Below, in pieces: positions 1-5,489 of a stretch of 12,055 nt of DNA (position 1 is its first letter; every line of letters starts with the position of its first letter). The DNA lies in contig JBOGJG010000388.1 of assembly GCA_050747825.1 (NCBI GenBank), forward strand, positions 1 to 12,055, in the 5' to 3' direction. Source of the DNA: JBOGJG01 sp050747825 (GTDB lineage: Bacteria; Acidobacteriota; UBA6911; RPQK01; JBOGJG01). Below the pieces are notes generated by a model. It was not told the origin of the DNA, did no database searches, and saw nothing but the letters and a program-made list of their open reading frames with translations. The translations under genes and the position numbers were made by a program.

Positions 1-426
1 TTTGGCTGAGTGGCATATAATCCCGCCATGGAATCCCAGCGTCTGTGATGGTGGTGGTGTGCCGTGGGCTTTGCCCGTACCACGAGCTGACCGCTGACCA
101 GCTGACCGCTGACCGCTGACCGGCTGACCGCTGACCGCTGACCGCTGACCGGCTGACCGCTGACCAGCTGACCGCTGACCGGCTGACCGCTGACCGGCTG
201 ACCGCTGACCGGCTGAGCGCTGACCGGCTGAGCGCTGACCGGGTTTGAGGACGGATTCGGCTTTGCCGTAAACAATCTATTAGCTTGTCTTGATTCATCT
301 CTCAGCGTGCTTATCCAGCGGTCAGCTGGTCAGCGGTCAGCTCGTGGTACGGGCAAAGCCCACGGCACACCACCACCATCACAGACGCTGGGATTCCATG
401 GCGGGATTATATGCCACTCAGCCAAA
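1..426. repeat. Perfect 111-bp inverted repeat with 204-nt spacer
   Basis: Bases 1-111 are the exact reverse complement of 316-426; the match breaks at 112/315. The outer 85 bp of each arm are non-repetitive. The inner 26 bp are units of the short tandem array described separately. Each outer arm also contains a small internal dyad, GGGC-TTT-GCCC (67-77 in the left arm). The repeat reaches the first base of the window, so its true left boundary is unknown. No transposase gene is visible inside, and the spacer is too short for one. It could be a non-autonomous element, a structural repeat able to form a cruciform or long RNA hairpin, or a fold-back artefact at a contig end. Apart from this repeat and its array, I see no gene in 1-467. 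Confidence 0.93.
86..241 (+). repeat. Short tandem-repeat array, GCTGACC unit
   Basis: About 21 head-to-tail copies of a 7-bp unit GCTGACC occur here, with an extra G or A after every second to fourth copy. This gives a dominant 15-bp superunit, GCTGACCGCTGACCG. Superunits start at 86, 101 (22 bp), 123 (29 bp), 152, 167, 182, 197, 212 and 227. The last two carry a GACC to GAGC change. The ones at 86 and 152 end in A instead of G. Array length probably varies by slippage. Two units reappear inverted in the right arm (316-341). No coding potential is evident. Confidence 0.9.
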
Positions 427-427
427 C

Positions 428-456
428 TTGACTTGCCGGAGTCAAACAGATAAAAG
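428..456 (+). promoter_or_regulatory. Possible sigma70-like promoter for proS
   Basis: TTGACT at 428-433 matches five of six bases of the -35 consensus. After a 17-bp spacer, TAAAAG at 451-456 matches four of six of the -10. The predicted start near 463 would leave only a few leader bases before the ATG at 468. That agrees with the absence of a clear Shine-Dalgarno there. The -35 lies 2 bp outside the end of the inverted repeat. This is a consensus match only; a promoter further upstream is possible. Confidence 0.35.
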
Positions 457-467
457 TCGCTCTCCGA

Positions 468-2168
468 ATGCGCTGGTCAAACCTCTTTGCACCGACTCTC
501 AGGGATGCTCCTGCCGAGGCGGAAGTCGCTTCCCACCAACTCCTTCTTCGTGCCGGCTTTATCCGCCAGTTGAGCGCCGGAATTTATTCATACTTGCCGC
601 TGGCCCGCCGCACTCTGCTCAAGATCGAGCAGATCGTTCGCGAGGAGATGAACCGCATCGGAGGCCAGGAGTTTTACCTGCCCGCGCTGCATCCCGCCGA
701 GCTGTGGATGGAATCGGGCCGCTGGGAGGTCATGGGCGACAACATGTTCCGGCTGGAAGACCGAACGGGCCGCGAGATGTGCCTGGGCATGACTCATGAA
801 GAGGTCTTTACGTCGATCGCCCGCAACGAGATCCGCTCTTACCGGGATCTGCCTCAGATCTGGTATCAGATCCAGGTGAAATTTCGCGACGAACCCCGGC
901 CCAAGTCGGGACTGCTGCGCGTCCGCCAATTTACCATGAAGGACTCTTACAGCTTCGACCTCGACCCGCAAGGACTGGATCGTAGCTACCAACTGCACGA
1001 CCAGGCCTACCGGGCTATTTTCGAGCGCTGCGGGCTGGAGTACATCGTGGTGGAGGCGGAGTCCGGAGCCATGGGAGGCAGCGAATCCAATGAATTCATG
1101 GTCAAGACCAATGCCGGCGAGGATATGATCGTCACCTGCGCGGGCTGCGATTACGCAGCCAACCTGGACCGTGCGGCCTCGGCCGTGAGTCCGGTGCAAG
1201 ACCCGCCAGGCAATGCGGAGCCGGAAGAGATTCACACTCCCGGCAGGAAGACCATCCAGGAGGTTTCGGAGTTCCTTCAGATTCCCAAATCGCGCCAGAT
1301 CAAGTCGCTGGTCTACATGGCAGATAGTCGGCCTCACCTGATCCTGCTGCGGGGCGACCATCCGCTCAGCGAGTCCAAGCTGGGCCGGGCTCTGGGGACT
1401 GACATCTTCCGCCCCGCCCTGCCTGAGGAAATTCGTGAGGCCTTTGGCGCTGATCCGGGCAGCCTCGGTCCGGTCGGAGTCAAGGACCTTCCCATTCTGG
1501 CCGACACGGCCCTAAAGGGCCGCAAGAACCTGGTATGCGGCGCCAATCGGGACGATTACCATCTCAAGAATGTGACGCCCGACCAGAGCTTCAGCGCACG
1601 CTATTTCGACTTGCTGGAAGTCCAGGCAGGCGACTCTTGCCTGCGCTGCGGAGGCTCACTGGAAGTTTCCAGAAGTCTGGAAGTCGGCCATATCTTCAAG
1701 CTCGGCTATAAGTACAGTGAGTCCATGAGGGCCACGGTTCTGGACCAGCAGGGCAAAGAGATTCACCCGATCATGGGGAGCTACGGGATTGGCCTGGAGC
1801 GCATCATGGCGGCGGCCGTGGAGCTGTATCATGACGAGCAGGGCATCATCTGGCCCACCAGCATCGCCCCCTTTCAGGTCGTCATCACGCCGGTTCGTAT
1901 CGACGATGATCAGCAGCGCCAGACGGCCGAGGAGATTTACAGCAGCTTGACGGCCCAGGGCATCGACTGTCTCCTGGACGACCGTGAAGAACGTCCCGGC
2001 GTCAAATTCAAGGATGCCGAGTTGATCGGCATTCCCCTGCGCATCACCGTCGGCAGGAAACTCAGCGAAGGCAAAGTCGAATTCTTCTCCCGCAAAGACA
2101 AGGCCTCCCACGAAATCCCCACCGCCTCCGCCATGGAAGAAGCAATGCAGCGTCTGGCTGCTCTATAG
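468..2168 (+). CDS. proS: Prolyl-tRNA synthetase (bacterial type, with editing insertion)
   Basis: This cytoplasmic class II synthetase charges tRNA-Pro with proline. The 566-residue product is close to the length of E. coli ProRS and looks complete. The N-terminus (MRWSNLFAPTLRD...AEAEVASHQLLLRAG) is family-typical and fixes the start at 468. Class II motifs are visible: the HPAELW region near 75-80, motif 2 around 139-161 (FRDEPRPKSG...RQFTMKDSYSF) and motif 3 around 438-445 (SYGIGLER). The editing insertion typical of bacterial ProRS spans roughly 225-400, including KSLVYMADSRPHLILLRGDHPLSESK (279-304). It is bounded by CxxC pairs at 224-227 and 391-394. The C-terminal anticodon-binding domain begins near 467 (IAPFQVVITPV) and contains DDREERPGVKFKDAELIGIP. 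The start lacks a strong ribosome site. The stop is 15 nt before the GMC remnant, so the two were probably once co-transcribed. Confidence 0.97.
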   Translation: MRWSNLFAPTLRDAPAEAEVASHQLLLRAGFIRQLSAGIYSYLPLARRTLLKIEQIVREEMNRIGGQEFYLPALHPAELWMESGRWEVMGDNMFRLEDRTGREMCLGMTHEEVFTSIARNEIRSYRDLPQIWYQIQVKFRDEPRPKSGLLRVRQFTMKDSYSFDLDPQGLDRSYQLHDQAYRAIFERCGLEYIVVEAESGAMGGSESNEFMVKTNAGEDMIVTCAGCDYAANLDRAASAVSPVQDPPGNAEPEEIHTPGRKTIQEVSEFLQIPKSRQIKSLVYMADSRPHLILLRGDHPLSESKLGRALGTDIFRPALPEEIREAFGADPGSLGPVGVKDLPILADTALKGRKNLVCGANRDDYHLKNVTPDQSFSARYFDLLEVQAGDSCLRCGGSLEVSRSLEVGHIFKLGYKYSESMRATVLDQQGKEIHPIMGSYGIGLERIMAAAVELYHDEQGIIWPTSIAPFQVVITPVRIDDDQQRQTAEEIYSSLTAQGIDCLLDDREERPGVKFKDAELIGIPLRITVGRKLSEGKVEFFSRKDKASHEIPTASAMEEAMQRLAAL

Positions 2169-2183
2169 ACGGCTCGTTTAAAA

Positions 2184-3408
2184 ATGCTGGATTCACCCCG
2201 CCATGTCGAGAACGGACAGACGCTCGAGTTTGATGTTTGTGTTGCCGACGCGCGGGGGCGGCTGGAATTACCCTGGCCCTGGAGCTGGAGGGGAGCGGGA
2301 TCAAGGTCTGCCTGCTGGAAGCGGGGGGGCTGGAGGCGCCTCCATTTCGTGAAGATCACCCTTACAACGGCGAGAGCGTGGGACGCCAGTACTCTCTTAT
2401 GGGTACCCGGCTGCGCTATTTCGGGGGCACGACCAATCACTGGGGCGGGTGGTGCAGGACGCTGGACGAAGTCGATTTTACAACCAGATTACCCGGACCA
2501 CTGAGCGGCTGGCCCATCCGGCGCCGCGATCTGGAGCCGTACTATGAAAGGGCCGCCCAGATCTGCGAGCTTCCGCCCAATCCCGATCCGGCAGTTTCGG
2601 GCAGTCAGAACGAGCTGTTCGAATCCTACGACCCGGAACTGGTCACCAAACACTTTCAAATGAGCCCGCCCACTCGCTTTGGCGAGCGTTACCGGCCCCA
2701 TCTGGAACGTTCCCAGGAGATTCTCTGCCTGCTCGACTCCACAGTCGTTGAGATTGAACAGCACGGCCCGGCCGTAAGCCGCTTCCGTGTTCGAAGCCAA
2801 GAGAGGACATTCTTTGTCAGGGCCGGCACTTTTGTACTCGCCATGGGAGCGATCGAAAACGCTCGCCTGATGCTGCACTCGGACGGCTCCGCTCAAAGTA
2901 CAATCGGCAATCACAGCGATTTCGTCGGACGCTGCTTTGCCGATCACGTCGGTAAAGCCATCGGGCAAATCCTGGCCGCCTCCAGGTCCCCTTACCTCTA
3001 TGAGGGCGGTGCCGAAGTGCTGCCTCACCTGTCCTTCCGGGACGATATCCTCGTAGATCAGAAGCTTCCCAACTTTGGACATGATCCTGCGCCTCGAGCC
3101 ATCCCCTAATCCCCAAAGCCGTCTGACACTGACGGAGTCCAGAGATCATTACGGGATGCGTCGAGTACAATTAGACTGGAGGATTAACGCCGAGGACTTC
3201 GAGCGACTGGATCGCATCAGCGATCTGCTCGCGAAAAAGGTCGGCGCCGCCAATCTGGGACGGGTGAGGAGAACATTCCATGACTCCGCAGCCGAGAGTG
3301 GCAGGCAGTTCCGTTTTCCCGACCTTCGGCTTTGCCAACCCGACCCTGACCATTGTCGCCCAGGCAAGCCGCCGGGCCGGGCATCTGAAATCCGAGTTGG
3401 CAGGATGA
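2184..3408 (+). pseudogene. Broken GMC-family FAD oxidoreductase
   Basis: A once-complete glucose-methanol-choline type flavoenzyme is now in pieces. Frame one opens at 2184 (MLDSPRHVENGQTLEFDVCV), leading into the FAD-binding beta strand. A frameshift near 2244-2251 destroys the start of the GxGxxG loop. The second frame carries AGAAGITLALELEGSG...CLLEAGG, FGGTTNHWGGWCRTLD, SGWPIRRRDLEPYYERA and ENARLML, then stops at 3109. The third frame, from about 3075, has ILRLEPSPNPQSRLTL...RVQLDWRI. The last frame begins after an in-frame TGA at 3265-3267. It has VAGSSVFPTFGFANPTLTIV, the classic GMC C-terminus, and ends at TGA 3406-3408. The GHHMGTTRM-like catalytic-His segment expected just before VAGSSVF is not visible. 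The whole locus spans only about 408 codons, against roughly 500 or more for the family, so internal deletions are likely in addition to frameshifts. It is almost certainly non-functional unless these are assembly errors. Confidence 0.88.
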
Positions 3409-3572
3409 AGTTCTGGACCCGCCGCCATTTCCTGGCTGTCACCGGCACGACCGCCGCTCACCTGTTGACTTCGCGCGCGCAGAAGCATGCTTCGTTCAGC
3501 GACCTGCTCATCAAGACAGTCGAAGATTTGAAGCTCTCTTCCTCCGTCGGGCAAGCCTATCTGGCCGTGTAA
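3405..3572 (+). CDS. Short Tat-signal protein, possibly a truncated GMC partner
   Basis: The ATG at 3405 overlaps the GMC remnant's TGA (ATGA), a coupling typical of genes whose products act together. The 55-residue product starts MKFWTRRHFLAVTGTTAAH. RRHFL followed by a small, hydrophobic stretch matches a twin-arginine export signal. The remainder (SFSDLLIKTVEDLKLSSSVGQAYL) is helical-looking and ends abruptly at a TAA formed by the first copy of the CCGTGTAAT repeat. GMC dehydrogenases are often encoded next to small Tat-exported partners such as gluconate 2-dehydrogenase subunit 3-like proteins, which are longer. I therefore suspect this is the N-terminal stump of such a partner, decaying with the oxidoreductase. 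I do not recognise the mature part with certainty. It could also be a spurious but Tat-like frame. Confidence 0.45.
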   Translation: MKFWTRRHFLAVTGTTAAHLLTSRAQKHASFSDLLIKTVEDLKLSSSVGQAYLAV

Positions 3573-3591
3573 TCCGTGTAATCCGTGGACC
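3565..3591 (+). repeat. Three 9-bp direct repeats upstream of the mraZ promoter
   Basis: CCGTGTAAT occurs at 3565 and 3574, followed by the degenerate CCGTGGACC at 3583, all in register with a 9-bp period. The first copy contains the stop codon of the short Tat-signal frame (TAA 3570-3572). The third copy ends 14 bp before the -35 box of the presumed dcw promoter. MraZ proteins are known to repress their own operons by binding clustered short direct repeats near the promoter, so this could be an operator. Alternatively it is part of a dispersed intergenic repeat unrelated to regulation. Confidence 0.6.
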
Positions 3592-3604
3592 CGAAAATTT
3601 ATCC

Positions 3605-3632
3605 TTGACATAGGTTTTTTTTGGATCAAAAT
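3605..3632 (+). promoter_or_regulatory. Probable sigma70-like promoter of the dcw operon
   Basis: A perfect TTGACA (3605-3610) is followed after 16 bp by CAAAAT (3627-3632, four of six -10 bases). The spacer includes a run of eight T's (3615-3622). The predicted start near 3639 leaves a leader of about 27 nt before the mraZ ATG at 3666. A small dyad, TAGAC at 3632-3636 and GTCTA at 3644-3648, straddles the predicted start and could be an operator. This is the only good promoter seen ahead of the tightly packed genes that follow. Confidence 0.55.
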
Positions 3633-3665
3633 AGACTAGAAAGGTCTACAGAGGGGTTACTATCG

Positions 3666-4106
3666 ATGTTTCGGGGCAACTTTCCAGCTAAAATGGACGC
3701 CCAGGGGCGTATTAAGATCCCCACGGCTCACCGCAAGATCCTCGAGGAGAAGTACGGTCCTGAGCTTTATGTCACCAGTCTTACAGGAGAAAACGTCCTG
3801 ATTTATCCCATGAGCGAGTGGGAGCAGATTGAGTCGAAGCTGCTTGAGCCTCCCAAGATGAGGCCGGAGAAAGTGAAGTTTTTGCGCAACACCAATTACT
3901 ACGGGCAGGTTTCCTCAATGGACAGGCAGGGACGGGTGGTGATCCAGCCCCATCTGCGCGAGGCCGCTCACATCAACGGCGACATCGCTGTCATGGGTTA
4001 CCTGAATTATCTGGAGGTCTGGAATCAGGATCGTTTCAAGAGGCTGCTGGATTCCACTCCCTACACCGAGAGCGATGCCTCTGCCCTGGCGGATCTGGGG
4101 ATTTGA
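3666..4106 (+). CDS. mraZ: Transcriptional regulator MraZ
   Basis: MraZ is an AbrB/SpoVT-like DNA-binding protein at the head of dcw clusters; in studied bacteria it represses its own operon. The chosen ATG at 3666 gives 146 residues, typical for the family, and begins MFRGNFPAKMDAQGRIKIP as expected. GAGGGG at 3651-3656 is a well-placed ribosome site. An upstream TTG in frame (3621) lies inside the promoter and is rejected. The two family half-domains each show the DxxxR signature: D11-R15 (DAQGR) and D86-R90 (DRQGR). Each is followed by a beta-rich segment (RIKIP; RVVIQP). The usual VxIP of the second repeat reads VVIQP here, a small deviation. rsmH follows 9 nt downstream, the conserved arrangement. 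The product probably acts on sites around 3565-3650. Confidence 0.95.
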   Translation: MFRGNFPAKMDAQGRIKIPTAHRKILEEKYGPELYVTSLTGENVLIYPMSEWEQIESKLLEPPKMRPEKVKFLRNTNYYGQVSSMDRQGRVVIQPHLREAAHINGDIAVMGYLNYLEVWNQDRFKRLLDSTPYTESDASALADLGI

Positions 4107-4115
4107 GGCTAGAGG

Positions 4116-5084
4116 GTGAGAGAGGGAGTGGCGAGTGACGAAATGATTGATACGGCCATCGACCATATTCCAGTTCTGTTAAACGAGTCGCTTGAGCTAC
4201 TGCGCGTTAAGCCTGGGGGGACTTACGTCGATTGCACGGTGGGGTTTGGAGGCCATGCCGACCAGATTTTGCGGGCTTTAAAGGGCAAAGGGCTTCTCAT
4301 TGGAATGGACCGCGACAGCACGGCTCTGGAAGCCGCGCGGCGCCGGCTCCAGCCAAGCTACAAAAATTTCCAGCTTCACCATGAGAATTTTAAGAACCTT
4401 CCGCTGGTGTTGAATAATCTGAGCATCCGCCGGATCGACGGGTGCCTGATAGACCTGGGGGTGTCCTCCCATCAGATCACCTCACCAGAGCGAGGTTTCA
4501 GCTTGCGCCGGGAGGGGCCGCTGGACATGCGCATGGACCCCCAGCAGAAAATCACGGCGGCGCATCTGGTGAACGAACTGTCGCGAGACGATCTCGCGCA
4601 GATCTTCAAGCGCTATGGCGAGGAAAGGTCGGCTTGGAAGATTGCCGATGCCATCGTGGAGCGCCGCCACTCCTCACGCCTGCGGACTACGACTGAACTG
4701 GCGGAACTGGTGGAAAGCGTGAAAGGCCGCCCGCGCGGCACGCGGATTCATCCGGCCACCCAGATCTTTCAGGCCCTGCGCATCGAAGTGAACCAGGAAT
4801 TGACCGGCCTGGATGAGTTTCTGTTGGTGGTTCTCGATTACCTGGGTCCGGAAGGCAGGCTGGCAGTGATTTCCTTTCACAGCCTTGAAGATCGCATCGT
4901 AAAGCGCACTTTTCAAAAACAGGCGGGACGCTGCATCTGCTTCAAGCCCCGGGAACTCTGCCAATGTCCTCGAGAAGTGAGAGTTCAGATCTTGACCCGA
5001 AAGCCGGTGACGCCTTCGGAAGCCGAATTGAAACGCAATCCCCGCGCCCGCAGCGCCAAGTTGCGGGCAGTGGAGAGGAACTAA
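4116..5084 (+). CDS. rsmH: 16S rRNA (cytosine-1402-N4) methyltransferase RsmH
   Basis: RsmH (MraW) uses S-adenosylmethionine to methylate N4 of C1402 in the 16S rRNA decoding centre. The 322-residue product has the full set of motifs: HIPVLLNESLELL (17-29), the SAM-binding YVDCTVGFGGHADQIL (37-52), GMDRDSTAL (63-71) and DGCLIDLGVSSHQI (108-121). It also has RGFSLRREGPLDMRMD (126-141), HPATQIFQALRIEVNQEL (212-229) and ISFHSLEDRIVK (252-263). A cysteine cluster (273, 275, 282, 284) precedes the C-terminal LTRKP...ELKRNPRARSAKLRA, also family-typical. The GTG at 4116 has GAGG at 4105-4108 as a ribosome site. The ATG at 4143 would give a 313-residue protein and is a real alternative with a weaker site. 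ftsL begins 9 nt after the stop. Confidence 0.96.
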   Translation: MREGVASDEMIDTAIDHIPVLLNESLELLRVKPGGTYVDCTVGFGGHADQILRALKGKGLLIGMDRDSTALEAARRRLQPSYKNFQLHHENFKNLPLVLNNLSIRRIDGCLIDLGVSSHQITSPERGFSLRREGPLDMRMDPQQKITAAHLVNELSRDDLAQIFKRYGEERSAWKIADAIVERRHSSRLRTTTELAELVESVKGRPRGTRIHPATQIFQALRIEVNQELTGLDEFLLVVLDYLGPEGRLAVISFHSLEDRIVKRTFQKQAGRCICFKPRELCQCPREVRVQILTRKPVTPSEAELKRNPRARSAKLRAVERN

Positions 5085-5093
5085 GGAACTAAC

Positions 5094-5489
5094 ATGGTTG
5101 ATTTCAATCGTCAGCAGTTAAAAAACCGGCCGGTCAGCGCCGGCGACCAGACCACCTACTCGGAAATGGCCCGCTGGATCTTCTTCGGAGGTCTGTTCAT
5201 CGGACTCATTCTGGTTTACGCCTGGCTGCACATGGAGATGCTGGACATCAGCTATCAGATGGAGCAAATCAAGCGGGAGAACGCCCAGTTGCGCGAGCTG
5301 AATTCGGCCCTGCGCGCGGAATATTCGTCACTGCTCAACCCACAGAAGATTGATGAGGAAGCCCGGCGATTGGGGCTGATCCACTCCAATCGCGAGGAAG
5401 TCATGATCCTGCAGGCTCACGCGCCCGGTGCCGTGCCGCCTCAGAACGTGGTCGCTGAGGCGTTGAAAAAGGTCAACCTGCTTGAATGA
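5094..5489 (+). CDS. ftsL: Cell division protein FtsL
   Basis: This small bitopic divisome protein is recognised by position (between rsmH and ftsI) and by architecture, since FtsL sequences diverge strongly. The 131 residues comprise a cytoplasmic N-tail (1-26) and one transmembrane helix around 27-46 (RWIFFGGLFIGLILVYAWLH). A coiled coil follows at about 50-82 (MEQIKRENAQLRELNSALRAEY), then the conserved NPQKIDEEARRLGL segment (82-95) shared with FtsL/FtsB-type DivIC proteins. In known systems FtsL pairs with FtsB and FtsQ and activates the FtsW-FtsI synthase. The start ATG at 5094 has AAGGAA nearby. The stop overlaps the ftsI start (ATGA), implying translational coupling. Confidence 0.88.
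   Translation: MVDFNRQQLKNRPVSAGDQTTYSEMARWIFFGGLFIGLILVYAWLHMEMLDISYQMEQIKRENAQLRELNSALRAEYSSLLNPQKIDEEARRLGLIHSNREEVMILQAHAPGAVPPQNVVAEALKKVNLLE

Noticed and set aside
16..21. TATAAT in the left arm, mirrored on the minus strand at 406-411, suggesting convergent promoters into the spacer
   Set aside because: No acceptable -35 is found 16-18 bp upstream in the right arm, and the left one would lie outside the window.
1..426. CRISPR array or attachment-site cluster
   Set aside because: The units are 7-15 bp, contiguous and without unique spacers; there are no cas genes or integrase nearby.
290..799. A 169-codon frame running from the repeat spacer into proS
   Set aside because: It crosses the inverted-repeat arm, overlaps proS in another frame and has a low-complexity His/Arg-rich composition; proS is unmistakable in the same stretch.
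588..1361. A long antisense frame inside proS (and similar ones antisense to ftsI at 5441-6709 and murF at 9781-10335)
   Set aside because: Long antisense frames are expected opposite GC-rich genes. No family motif is seen and the opposite strand encodes conserved proteins.
3621..3665. An upstream TTG start for mraZ
   Set aside because: It would place the start inside the promoter and add 15 non-family residues. The ATG at 3666 has a good ribosome site and the canonical MFRG N-terminus.
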